Assembly (NCBI GenBank): GCA_035509315.1 | Contig: DATJLS010000033.1 | Location: 186,001-250,000 of the forward strand | Origin: JAKAWQ01 sp035509315 | GTDB lineage: Bacteria; Pseudomonadota; Alphaproteobacteria; Acetobacterales; Acetobacteraceae | Reading direction: 5' to 3' | Length of the DNA stretch: 64,000 bases | In this document: one piece after another, positions 24,334 to 32,859 of the stretch | Layout of the letters: each line of letters opens with the position of its first letter | How positions within the stretch are numbered: position 1 is the first letter of the stretch | Position numbers and translations under genes: made by a program | Notes under the pieces: generated by a model | Told to the model about the DNA's origin: nothing | What the model saw: the letters and a program-made list of their open reading frames with translations, nothing else | Database searches by the model: none

Positions 24334-25506
24334 TTACTCCCGCGCGAGTTCCTGTTCCACGAGGGTGGCCCAGAATGAAGCGCCGATAGGCAGAATCTCG
24401 TCGTTGAAGTCGTATTCGGGGTGGTGGACCGGTGTTTTGCCCGCCGTCTTGCCGGCCTGGCCGATGCGGACGAAGCAGCCCGGAACCGCATTCGCCATGT
24501 AGGAAAAATCCTCGCCCCCCATGCGCGGGGGCGTGCGGTGGATGATCTTGTCCTCCCCCACGATCTTCGCCGCCGCGCGGGCGGCACTCCGGGTCGGCTC
24601 CGGCGCGTTTACCACCTGCGGATAGCCGCGATTGTATTCGAGGCTCGCCTCGGCCCCGTGCGCGATCGCGATCGAACGGACGATCGCGTCCATCTGCTGC
24701 GCGATCTCGTCCTGAACGGCAGGCTTCAGCGTGCGCACCGTCCCGTTGAGCGCGGCATCGGGGGGAATGACATTGCCGGCGCTGCCCGCATGGAACTGGG
24801 TGATCGAGATCACCGCCGAATCGATCGGATCGATCCGCCGCGCGACGATCGTCTGCAATGCGAGCACGATCTGCGCGCCGACCACCACCGGATCGATCGC
24901 GCGGTGCGGCCGCGCGGCGTGGCCACCGAGCCCCCGGATGCGGATCCAGAAGCGATCGGAGAAGGCGTTCACCGCGCCTTCCATCACCACCATCTTGCCC
25001 AGGGACAGGCCCGGATCATTGTGCACGCCGTAAACGGCATCACAGGGGAAACGCGCGAACAGCCCCTCATCCACCATCACCTTGCCGCCGCCGCCGCCTT
25101 CCTCGGCCGGCTGGAAGATGAAATGCACAGTGCCGTCGAAATTGCGCGTCTCGGCCAGGTATTTCGCCGCCCCGAGCAGCATGGCGGTGTGCCCGTCATG
25201 GCCGCAGCCATGCATGACGCCGGGCACGGTGGAGCGATGGGCGAAAGCGTTCGCCTCCTCCATCGGCAGCGCATCCATATCCGCGCGCAGCCCGATCGCG
25301 CGGCCGGAGCCGCCTTTGCGGAGCGTGCCGACAAGGCCGGTGCCTGCTATGCCGGTTGTCACCTCAATTCCCCACGCGGCAAGCTTTTCCGCCACCAGCG
25401 CGCTGGTGCGCCGCTCCTCGAACCCAAGCTCGGGGTGGGCGTGGATATCCTGTCGCCAGTGAGCGATCTCGGGCGCGAGATCGGCAATCCGGTTGAGCAC
25501 GGGCAT
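24334..25506 (-). CDS. M20 family amidohydrolase (hippurate hydrolase-like)
   Basis: A 390-residue metallopeptidase-fold amidohydrolase. The sequence has RQDIHAHPELGFEE (about 18-31), MHGCGHDGHTAMLLG with metal-binding His and Asp residues, FIFQPAEEGGGGGKVMVDEGLF with the catalytic Glu-Glu, and the late PRMGGEDFSYM with the last His/Asp-type ligand region. Members hydrolyse N-acyl amino acids, indole-3-acetyl conjugates or hippurate and usually act in the cytosol. Start ATG 25504-25506 (MPVLNRIADLAPEIAHWRQD) is preferred over the longer frame. The gene is transcribed toward the low-GC island. Confidence 0.9.
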   Translation of the reverse strand: MPVLNRIADLAPEIAHWRQDIHAHPELGFEERRTSALVAEKLAAWGIEVTTGIAGTGLVGTLRKGGSGRAIGLRADMDALPMEEANAFAHRSTVPGVMHGCGHDGHTAMLLGAAKYLAETRNFDGTVHFIFQPAEEGGGGGKVMVDEGLFARFPCDAVYGVHNDPGLSLGKMVVMEGAVNAFSDRFWIRIRGLGGHAARPHRAIDPVVVGAQIVLALQTIVARRIDPIDSAVISITQFHAGSAGNVIPPDAALNGTVRTLKPAVQDEIAQQMDAIVRSIAIAHGAEASLEYNRGYPQVVNAPEPTRSAARAAAKIVGEDKIIHRTPPRMGGEDFSYMANAVPGCFVRIGQAGKTAGKTPVHHPEYDFNDEILPIGASFWATLVEQELARE

Positions 25507-25589
25507 ACGGGTCCCCTCATCGGCGTCACTTACACGCCGATCATGCGCTCCGGAAAAACCCAAGGCCAGACCTTGAATCTAGAGAAGCT

Positions 25590-25707
25590 GTTCTTTCTTG
25601 AAAGAAAGAACCAAAGAACTTCCATCCTTTCATTCATAGTCCACAGCCAGCGCCTGGTCCGGAAAACGGAGAAAAGTCTTTTTGCTTCTTTTTCTTCAGA
25701 AAAAGAA
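25590..25707. repeat. Two A/T-rich hairpins downstream of argG
   Basis: GTTCTTTCTT-GA-AAGAAAGAAC (25590-25611) followed by CAAAGAACTT, and TTCTTTTTCT-TC-AGAAAAAGAA (25686-25707), lie in the 253-bp gap between argG and the amidohydrolase. The first hairpin with the same CAAAGAACTT tail recurs at 43171-43205, so it is a dispersed element. Either could end argG transcription. Nothing else is seen in the gap. Confidence 0.6.
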
Positions 25708-25759
25708 GTCTCCTTCTTTCTGATCCTTCATCAAAGTGCATAGCACTTTCTACCCGCTC

Positions 25760-26989
25760 TTAAAGAGCCCCGCCGCGGCGGCCCGCCATCGCGCCGAGCC
25801 GGAGCCTCAGCGCATTGAGCCTGATGAAGCCCTGGGCGTCCGCCTGGTCGTAGGCGCCCTCATCCTCCTCGAACGTCACCACGCGCAGGGAATAGAGGCT
25901 GTTCGGGCTTTCGCGGCCGATCACGCTCACATTGCCCTTGTAGAGCTTGAGCCGCACCCGCCCGCTCACGGATTTCTGGCTCTCATCGATCAGCGCCTGG
26001 AGCATCCGCCGCTCCGGGCTGAACCAGAAGCCGTTGTAGATCAGCTCCGCATATTTCGGCATCAGGCTGTCTTTGAGGTGCGCCGCCTCGCGGTCGAGCG
26101 TGATCGATTCGATGCCGCGATGCGCCGCGTGCAGGATCGTTCCCCCCGGCGTCTCATAGACGCCGCGGGACTTCATGCCGACGAAGCGGTTCTCGACGAG
26201 GTCGAGCCGGCCGATGCCGTTGGCCCGCCCGAGCGCATTGAGCCGGGTGAGCAGCGAAGCGGGCGAGAGCTTCTCCCCGTCCACCGCCACCGGGTCGCCC
26301 CGCTCGAAATCGATCGTGAGGATGGTGGCCTCGTCCGGCGCGTCCTCGGGCCGGATGGTCCGCTGATAGACGATCTCGTCCGCCTCGATGGCCGGGTCCT
26401 CGAGGATCTTCCCCTCCGAGGAGGAGTGCAGCAGGTTGGCATCCACCGAGAAGGGCGCCTCGCCGCGCTTATCCCTCGCGATCGGGATCTGGTTTGCCTC
26501 GGCGAAGGCGAGCAGCTTGGTGCGGCTGGTGAGATCCCATTCCCGCCAGGGCGCGATCACCTTCACATCGGGCTTGAGCGCGTAATAGGAAAGCTCGAAC
26601 CGGACCTGGTCGTTGCCCTTGCCGGTGGCCCCGTGGGCGACCGCGTCCGCCCCCACCTCCTCCGCGATCTCGATCTGCCGCTGGGCGATCAGCGGCCGGG
26701 CTATCGAGGTGCCGAGCAGGTACTGCCCTTCATAGAGGGCATTGGCGCGGAACATCGGGAAGACGAAGTCGGCTATGAACTTCTCCCTGAGATCGTCCAT
26801 GAAGATCTGCTTCACGCCCAGAAGCTCGGCCTTCCGCCGCGCCGGGGCCAGCTCCTCGCCCTGGCCGAGATCGGCGGTGAAGGTCACCACCTCGCAGCGA
26901 TAGGTGTTCTGCAGCCAGCGCAGGATCACGCTGGTATCGAGCCCGCCCGAATAGGCGAGCACCACCTTCCTCACATCCTTCACGCGCAT
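25760..26989 (-). CDS. argG: Argininosuccinate synthase
   Basis: A 409-residue enzyme that joins citrulline and aspartate with ATP in arginine synthesis. The N-type ATP pyrophosphatase P-loop is LAYSGGLDTSVIL (about 10-22). Further conserved stretches are FTADLGQGEEL, HGATGKGNDQVRFELSYYAL, APWREW and SRGVYETPGGTIL. Start ATG at 26987-26989 (MRVKDVRKVVLAYSGG) agrees with the family length; the open frame upstream is noise overlapping the hpnN side. It is divergent from hpnN with 184 bp between starts. Confidence 0.96.
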   Translation of the reverse strand: MRVKDVRKVVLAYSGGLDTSVILRWLQNTYRCEVVTFTADLGQGEELAPARRKAELLGVKQIFMDDLREKFIADFVFPMFRANALYEGQYLLGTSIARPLIAQRQIEIAEEVGADAVAHGATGKGNDQVRFELSYYALKPDVKVIAPWREWDLTSRTKLLAFAEANQIPIARDKRGEAPFSVDANLLHSSSEGKILEDPAIEADEIVYQRTIRPEDAPDEATILTIDFERGDPVAVDGEKLSPASLLTRLNALGRANGIGRLDLVENRFVGMKSRGVYETPGGTILHAAHRGIESITLDREAAHLKDSLMPKYAELIYNGFWFSPERRMLQALIDESQKSVSGRVRLKLYKGNVSVIGRESPNSLYSLRVVTFEEDEGAYDQADAQGFIRLNALRLRLGAMAGRRGGAL

Positions 26990-27173
26990 GCCGGGCCCTC
27001 CGACCCGGCGGAGTAACAAGCCGCCGGGGCGGCGGCAAGCGCAACGAAGCCGGTGGCGGGCGGGGCAGGCCCCGCCTTTCCGCAGTGCATTCAGGCATGT
27101 CCGGGCGGCGGTTGCGGCCGGGCGGAAAATCGGCTTTGTCGGGCGACCCGTGCCGGAGGAAAGCCGCCGTGGC

Positions 27174-29780
27174 ATGACGCTCGCCAGCCTGCTTGCCCGC
27201 CTCGTCGACTGGAGCCGCCGCCATGCGGCTCCGGTCTTTTGCGCGGGCCTCGTCCTTGCCGGGCTGGGCTGTTTCTATTCGATCGGCCATCTCGGCATCA
27301 TCACCGACACGGACCAGATGTTCCCGAGCAGCCTGCCCTGGCGGCAGCAGCAGATCGCGCTCGACCACGCCTTTCCACAGTTCAGCAACCTTCTCGTCGT
27401 GGTGCTCGACTCCCCCATACCCGAGGCGTCGGATGCCACGGCCGCCGCGCTCGTCCGGACGCTTCGGGCCGATCCCGCGCATTTCGTCACGGCCCGCAAC
27501 CCGCAGGCCCTGCCCTTCTATAGCCAGGAGGGGCTGCTTTTTCTCTCCGAGGCCGATCTTCGCTCCCTGCTCGAGCGGCTGATCACCGCCCAGCCGCTGC
27601 TCGGCCAGCTCGTCGCCGACCCGACCGGCCGCGGTCTCTTCTCCGCCCTCTCGCTCATGGCCCTCGGGCTCGTGCATGGCGGGGTCGATCTCACCCCCTA
27701 TGCGTCCGCCTTTCAGGCCATCCACCAAACCATCGCCGGGGCCCTTGCCGGGCAGCCCCAACCCCTTTCCTGGCTCAATCTTCTTTCGGGTCCGGTGGCT
27801 TCGGAGGGGGGAACCAGCCGCATCGTGCTGGTGCAGCCCCGCCTCGACTACGGCGCGCTGCAACCCGGCGGCGTCGCGACCGCCGAGCTGCACAAGATTC
27901 TGGATGGGCTGCCTTATGTGCAGCAGGGTCTCGTCCATGTCGGCATCACCGGCCAGATCGCCCTTTCGGACGAGCAGTTCGCGAGCGTGCTCAAGGGGGC
28001 GGTGAGCGGGACGATTGCCACCATCCTCCTGGTCACGCTCTGGCTCTTCCTCGCCGCCAAAAGCTGGCGGATCGTCGTGCCGATCGCGCTCACGCTCATG
28101 CTCGGCCTCCTGCTCACCACCACCTTCGCCGCGATCGCCATCGGCACGCTCAACCTGATCTCGATGGCGTTCGCCATCCTCTTCGTCGGGATCGCGGTCG
28201 ATTTCTCGATCCAGTTCAGCGTCCGCTTTCGTGAGATGCGCTATCTGACGGGCCAGACCCCGGCGGCGCTCACCGCCACGGCCGCGGGCGCGGGCAGCCA
28301 GATCCTCGTCGCCGCTCTTGGCGCCTCGGCAGGGTTCCTTGCCTTCGTGCCGACCCAGTTCCGCGGCGTCGCCGAGCTCGGCCTGATCGCCGGCACCGGC
28401 ATGGTGATCGCTTTCGTCTGCACGATGACCTTCCTGCCGGCGGCCCTGACTCTTTTCCGGCCACGCGGCGAGCGGGCCGAGATCGGCTTTCAGATCCTCG
28501 CCCCGCTCGAGAGAGGCCTTGCCCGCCGGGCGCGGATCGTGCTCGGCATCTTCGCCGCTCTTGCCGTTCTCGGCGCCACCGTCCTTCCGCGCGTCGCCTT
28601 CGATGGCGATCCGCTCGATACAAGAAGCCCCCGTTCGGAGGCCGTCATGGTGCTCCGCCGGCTATTGCAGAACCCGGTCACCAATCCCTACAGCGCCCAG
28701 ATTCTCACTCCGAACGTCGCGGCGGCAGGGCGTCTCGCGGCCGCGCTCCGCGCCAAGCCCGCGGTCGGAACCGTGCTCTCGATTCACACCTTCGTGCCCA
28801 ATGATCAGAACCAGAAGCTGGCCCTGATCGCCGATACGGAGGATATCCTCGGCCCCACGCTCTCCGCCGATATGCCAACGACTGCCGTCACCCCTGCCGA
28901 GCTCCGGCTCGCCATCCGAACGGCGCTCAGCAGCTTCACCCAGGCCCTGCCCAAGCTGCCGCACGATTCCCCGCTCGTTGCCCTGGATCAGGATCTCAAG
29001 ACGCTCGAAACCGCGCCCGATTCGGTTCTGCTGGCAACCAGCAACGCACTGACTGTCTTCCTGCCCGACCAGATCAACCGCCTCCGCGAGGCCCTTTCGG
29101 CGGAACCCGTCACTCTCGCGAGCGTTCCCGCCACGCTCAAGCAGGATTGGGTGCTCCCGGACGGGCGCGCCCTGGTCGAGGCCCTGGCCAAGCCCGGCGA
29201 GCAAAGCAGCCAGGGACTTGGTCGCTTCGTCGGCGCCGTCCGCAGTTTGGCGCCCGACGCCGGCGGCCCGGCTGTGAATATCGTCGGCAGCGCGGACATC
29301 ATCGTCGGTGCCTTTCGCACCGCGGCGATCAGCGCCCTTATCGCCATCGCGATCATCCTCGGGGTGATTTTGCGCCGTCCGCGTGACGTGGCGCTGGTGA
29401 TGATGCCGCTTCTGCTTTCTGGGCTGCTGACGGCCATCCTGATCGTGCGGCTGCCGCTTCCGATCAATTTCGCGAACATCATCGCTTTGCCGCTGCTGCT
29501 CGGTGTCGGCGTCTCGTTCAATGTTTATTTCGTGATGAACTGGCGCACGGGCGGGCGGCAGTTTCTCACCTCGGCGACAGCGCGCGCGATTCTCTTCTCC
29601 GCGCTCACCACCGGCACGGCCTTCGGTTCCCTTGCCCTTTCCGCCGATCGCGGCACGGCGAGCCTGGGCACGCTTCTGCTGCTGAGCCTCGGCGCCACGC
29701 TTCTCAGCACGCTGATTTTCGTCCCGGCCCTTCTTACCGCAATCACGCTCGGGCCGGAGGAGACAAGCCCCAGAGCGTGA
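27174..29780 (+). CDS. hpnN: Hopanoid-transporting RND protein HpnN
   Basis: An 868-residue RND-superfamily inner-membrane transporter. The N-terminal helix (about 18-40) is followed by ITDTDQMFPSSLPWRQQQ and a large periplasmic loop, a bundle of helices (about 280-490, with GIAVDFSIQFSVRFREMR), a second loop and a second helix bundle (about 715-860, with LLLGVGVSFNVYFVMNWR). Length and the ITDTDQMFPSSLPWRQ motif match HpnN, which moves hopanoids to the outer membrane in alphaproteobacteria. GGAGGA at 27156-27161 supports the ATG at 27174. No other hopanoid gene is in this window. Confidence 0.92.
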   Translation: MTLASLLARLVDWSRRHAAPVFCAGLVLAGLGCFYSIGHLGIITDTDQMFPSSLPWRQQQIALDHAFPQFSNLLVVVLDSPIPEASDATAAALVRTLRADPAHFVTARNPQALPFYSQEGLLFLSEADLRSLLERLITAQPLLGQLVADPTGRGLFSALSLMALGLVHGGVDLTPYASAFQAIHQTIAGALAGQPQPLSWLNLLSGPVASEGGTSRIVLVQPRLDYGALQPGGVATAELHKILDGLPYVQQGLVHVGITGQIALSDEQFASVLKGAVSGTIATILLVTLWLFLAAKSWRIVVPIALTLMLGLLLTTTFAAIAIGTLNLISMAFAILFVGIAVDFSIQFSVRFREMRYLTGQTPAALTATAAGAGSQILVAALGASAGFLAFVPTQFRGVAELGLIAGTGMVIAFVCTMTFLPAALTLFRPRGERAEIGFQILAPLERGLARRARIVLGIFAALAVLGATVLPRVAFDGDPLDTRSPRSEAVMVLRRLLQNPVTNPYSAQILTPNVAAAGRLAAALRAKPAVGTVLSIHTFVPNDQNQKLALIADTEDILGPTLSADMPTTAVTPAELRLAIRTALSSFTQALPKLPHDSPLVALDQDLKTLETAPDSVLLATSNALTVFLPDQINRLREALSAEPVTLASVPATLKQDWVLPDGRALVEALAKPGEQSSQGLGRFVGAVRSLAPDAGGPAVNIVGSADIIVGAFRTAAISALIAIAIILGVILRRPRDVALVMMPLLLSGLLTAILIVRLPLPINFANIIALPLLLGVGVSFNVYFVMNWRTGGRQFLTSATARAILFSALTTGTAFGSLALSADRGTASLGTLLLLSLGATLLSTLIFVPALLTAITLGPEETSPRA

Positions 29781-29785
29781 TGACC

Positions 29786-29995
29786 GAGCGTGATGACCGG
29801 AGGTGGGGACACCGGAGGTCTGAATCACGCGAGAAAACAATAACCGAGAGCGGGATGAGGAAGCGCAAGCGATCCCATCCCGCGCGAGAGCGTGATGACC
29901 GGAGGTGGGGACACCGGAGGTCTGAATCACGCGAGAAAACAATAACCGAGAGCGGGATGGGCGAGCGCGAGCGAACCCATCCCGCTCGAGAGCAT
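29786..29995 (+). repeat. Tandem copies of the GAGCGTGATGACC dispersed repeat
   Basis: Two units with a 102-bp period: the first 72 bases (29786-29857 and 29888-29959) are identical and the remainder of each unit is similar. Each starts GAGCGTGATGACCGGAGG, contains GGTCTGAATCACGCGAG and ends near GAGAGCGGGATG and CCCATCCCG. A partial third start, GAGCGTGATGACC, lies at 29773-29785. Diverged single copies occur at 13311-13380, 37312-37412 and 46323-46421. Short inverted pieces suggest RNA or cruciform structure. The rest of the hpnN to monooxygenase gap shows no gene. Confidence 0.8.
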
Positions 29996-30154
29996 GACCA
30001 TTTTTCGCTCGTGGCGCTCCAATCGCATCGCAAATTACCGCTGTAATCGAATGGCCGGCCAAAGCAACGGGCCGGAAAACGGAATGTAATGATCCTCGGC
30101 CAGATTTCAGAATGGCCGGCGGGCGCCGGTACTCCGGTATTCAAGGACTCATCG

Positions 30155-31942
30155 ATGACCGCACTTCCTCCGGATCGGGGCATAAAAGGCTGGCTCGCGG
30201 CGTTCGACGATGCGCTGTCGCGCGGCGACGTCGATAGGACCGCGGAGCTCTTCCTTCCCGATGCGTTCTGGCGCGATTTCGTGGCCTTCACCTGGAACCT
30301 CCACACCGCCGAGGGCCAGGAGGCGATTCGTGACATGCTCGATGCATGTCTCAGGCGGACCGCTCCCGCCTCATGGCAATTGGCCGGGCCCGTTCAGCAG
30401 AACGACGATAACATCGAAGCCATGGCGACGTTCGAGACAGCGGCCGCGCGCTGCCATGCCGTGGTCCGGCTCAAGAATGGAAAATGCCGAATGCTGTTCA
30501 CGGCAATGACCGAGCTCAAGGGCTTCGAGGAAACCTGTGGCGCCCGGCGGCCGGTCGGCCATCCGCTGCAATATCAGCCTGGGCGCAAGAGCTGGCGGCG
30601 TCAGCGAGAGCAGGACGCGAAGGAGCTCGGCATCACGCGCCAGCCCTATTGCGTGATCATCGGTGCCGGTCACAGTGGGCTCTCGCTCGGGGCGAGGCTC
30701 AAGCAACTCAATGTCCCGACCCTGATCATCGACAAAAGCGCCCGGCCTTCCGATACTTGGCGCAACCGGCACGAGTCTCTGTCGCTTCATTCGCCAGTCT
30801 GGTTCGACCAGATGCCCTACTTCCCTTATCCGGAGACATGGCCGCTTCACGCCTCGAAGGACCAGTTCGCCGATTGGCTCGACGCCTACCGGACATTGAT
30901 GGATCTCGATCTCTGGACGGAGACCGAGTGTCTGAGCGCGGACTTCGATGAGGCGCGCTGTGAGTGGCGGTTGGATGTCAGGCGCAACGGTCGGGCGCTC
31001 ACGCTCCATCCGAAGCAGCTCGTGTTCGCGAACGGGCTTTTCGGAAAGCCGAAGCTGCCGGATATCCCGGGCATGTATAAGTTCAAAGGAGAATTGCGCC
31101 ACGCGAGCGCCCCCCGCGCAAGCGATGACTATACGGGGCGCCGCTGCGTCGTGATCGGCTCCGGCACCACCGCGCACGACATTTGCGCGGAACTGTGGGA
31201 GGCTGGCGGCGATGTCACGATGATCCAGCGTAGCCCCACGATCGTGATGCGGCTCGAATCCCTGATCCCTGCTTTCGCCCGCCTCTATGGTGATGAGGCG
31301 AAGGCGCGAGGGATGACGACGGAGATGGCGGATCTCCTGTCCGCCTCGATGCCGCTGCGCGTTCAGGTGCAGATGCACCGAGAGCTCGTCGCACAGGTAA
31401 AAGAGCAGGAGGCACCTTTCTACGAAGGCTTGCGGAAAGCAGGCTTCCTGCTGACGTTCGGTAAGGATGAGGCCGGCATATTCCCGCAGGTATTGCGGGA
31501 TCCCTCGGGCTACTACATCGATGTCGGCGCCTCCGCGCTGATCATGAATGGCAGCATCAAGCTCCGGAGCGGCGTCGGCGTGGAGGCGCTCGGCGAAGAG
31601 GCCATGTTGCTGAGCGACGGAAGCGAACTGCCGGCCGATGTCATTATCTATGCAACCGGCTATGAGCTGGCGACAGTCGCACGGATCCTCCCGGAGGAGA
31701 TGGCCCGCAAGGTTGGCCGCGTATGGGGATTCGGCTCGGGAATCGGCAATGACCCGGGCCCGTGGGAGGGTGAGCTCAGGAATATGTGGAAGCCGACGCG
31801 ACAAACCGGCCTCTGGTTCCACACCCAAGGCATCGGCGGAGTGCGGTTTCCTTCGCTTATCCTCGCCTTGCAGATCAAGGCGCGTGAGGCCGGCATACCG
31901 ACACACGTCTATAAGCTCGCGGACGTGCATCATGCGGAATAA
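30155..31942 (+). CDS. Flavin-containing monooxygenase with N-terminal SnoaL-like domain
   Basis: A 595-residue protein. Residues about 10-130 look like a SnoaL/NTF2-type domain (WLAAFDDALSRGDVDRTAELF, then DAFWRDFVAFTW). The rest is an FAD/NADPH monooxygenase: CVIIGAGHSGLSLG (first dinucleotide motif), FKGELRHASAPR (FMO/BVMO fingerprint region), CVVIGSGTTAHDIC (second dinucleotide motif) and IYATGYEL. Such fusions oxidise carbonyls, amines or sulfur compounds; the substrate is unknown. AAGGA before ATG 30155 favours this start over 30089. It heads a cluster of catabolic-looking genes. Confidence 0.88.
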   Translation: MTALPPDRGIKGWLAAFDDALSRGDVDRTAELFLPDAFWRDFVAFTWNLHTAEGQEAIRDMLDACLRRTAPASWQLAGPVQQNDDNIEAMATFETAAARCHAVVRLKNGKCRMLFTAMTELKGFEETCGARRPVGHPLQYQPGRKSWRRQREQDAKELGITRQPYCVIIGAGHSGLSLGARLKQLNVPTLIIDKSARPSDTWRNRHESLSLHSPVWFDQMPYFPYPETWPLHASKDQFADWLDAYRTLMDLDLWTETECLSADFDEARCEWRLDVRRNGRALTLHPKQLVFANGLFGKPKLPDIPGMYKFKGELRHASAPRASDDYTGRRCVVIGSGTTAHDICAELWEAGGDVTMIQRSPTIVMRLESLIPAFARLYGDEAKARGMTTEMADLLSASMPLRVQVQMHRELVAQVKEQEAPFYEGLRKAGFLLTFGKDEAGIFPQVLRDPSGYYIDVGASALIMNGSIKLRSGVGVEALGEEAMLLSDGSELPADVIIYATGYELATVARILPEEMARKVGRVWGFGSGIGNDPGPWEGELRNMWKPTRQTGLWFHTQGIGGVRFPSLILALQIKAREAGIPTHVYKLADVHHAE

Positions 31943-32061
31943 CCGGATCGGACGGGCCTCCCGCAGTATCCAGCAATAAGGTAGCGATCCGATTCCTTCT
32001 TTTTCTTTCACAGTTCGATCGGATCCGAAGCATCGTCGCTTCTTCGCCGCCTATAACGCCC

Positions 32062-32118
32062 AGGCAGCCCAACAACAGGCAGCCCAACAACGGGCAACCC
32101 AGCAAAAGGCGGCAGCCC
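32062..32118 (+). repeat. 15-bp tandem repeat before the NIPSNAP gene
   Basis: AGGCAGCCCAACAAC occurs twice exactly (32062-32076, 32077-32091), then as a diverged copy (GGGCAACCCAGCAAA) and a partial AGGCGGCAGCCC that ends 4 bp before the start codon. It occupies the 5' leader of the NIPSNAP gene and leaves no normal ribosome site. Copy-number change could alter expression. Confidence 0.75.
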
Positions 32119-32121
32119 AAG

Positions 32122-32463
32122 ATGCTCACCTGCTTCATTCGCTACGAAATCGAACCTTTCCGGGTTTCGGCCTTTGAGGAATATGCGCGAAACTGGGGCC
32201 AGGCGATCCCGCGCTGCGGCGCCGATCTCATCGGCTATTTCGCGCCTCATGAAGGCTCGCTCACTACGGCCTATGGCGTCTATAACATCGAGAGCCTCGC
32301 TGCCTACGAAGCGTATCGAGCCCGGCTTCGAGACGACCCGCTTGGCCGAGAGAACTACGAGTTCGCCAAGCGTGAGAGGTTCATCCTGCGGGAGGACCGT
32401 ATTTTCCTCCGCCTTGCTTCGGCGCCGCACGCCTCCTCGCACGCACCCCTGGCACGGCCGTGA
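32122..32463 (+). CDS. NIPSNAP family protein
   Basis: A 113-residue alpha-beta barrel (ferredoxin-like) protein. MLTCFIRYEIEPFRVSAFEEYARNW, followed by GYFAPHEGSLTTAYGVYNIESLAAYEAYR, is the NIPSNAP pattern: an IR-Y-I start, a central H-G turn and an aromatic strand. Homologues in bacteria are small, dimeric and of unknown activity, often beside oxidoreductases. The stop overlaps the GTG start of the next gene by 4 bases, so the two are co-translated. The upstream leader is a 15-bp repeat. Confidence 0.85.
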   Translation: MLTCFIRYEIEPFRVSAFEEYARNWGQAIPRCGADLIGYFAPHEGSLTTAYGVYNIESLAAYEAYRARLRDDPLGRENYEFAKRERFILREDRIFLRLASAPHASSHAPLARP

Positions 32464-32807
32464 TTGCCGTCATCTTCGAGGTGTGGCCGGCGGAAGGGCA
32501 AACGCGGCATTATCTCGACCTCGCCGCAGCGCTGCGGCCGGAGCTGGAGCGCATCGACGGTTTCCTCTCCGTCGAACGATTCCAAAGCCTGTCCGAACCG
32601 GGCAAGCTGCTCTCCCTGTCGTTCTGGCGTGATGAGGAGGCTGTCCGCGCCTGGCGGAACACGCCTTCACACCGTGGGACGCAGGCGGAGGGACGGGCGG
32701 GCGTGTTCGCCGACTATCGGCTGCGAATCGCTCATGTCGTTCGCGATTACGGGATGACGGACCGCGTGGAGGCGCCGACCGACAGCCAGGCTGCCCACGG
32801 CGCATAA
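32460..32807 (+). CDS. Antibiotic biosynthesis monooxygenase (ABM) family protein
   Basis: A 115-residue dimeric alpha/beta-barrel protein with MIAVIFEVWPAEGQTRHYLDLAAALRP, a helix with GFLSVERFQSLSEPGKLLSLSFWRDEEAVRAWR and a late HRGTQAEGRAGVFADYRLRIAHV. These features match ABM/YgiN-like proteins that bind hydrophobic or quinone-like substrates or haem. The start is a GTG at 32460 overlapping the NIPSNAP stop (GTGA). Together the two small genes may assist the upstream flavin monooxygenase, but no substrate is known. Confidence 0.85.
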   Translation: MIAVIFEVWPAEGQTRHYLDLAAALRPELERIDGFLSVERFQSLSEPGKLLSLSFWRDEEAVRAWRNTPSHRGTQAEGRAGVFADYRLRIAHVVRDYGMTDRVEAPTDSQAAHGA

Positions 32808-32859
32808 CATTCGGCTTGCTCTGCCGGCAATTGACGAGGCCGGCCGGGCGCAACCGTCA

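Noticed and set aside
29786..29995. CRISPR-like array
   Set aside because: Just two long units with a 102-bp period and similar, not unique, spacers; no cas genes; single diverged copies occur elsewhere.
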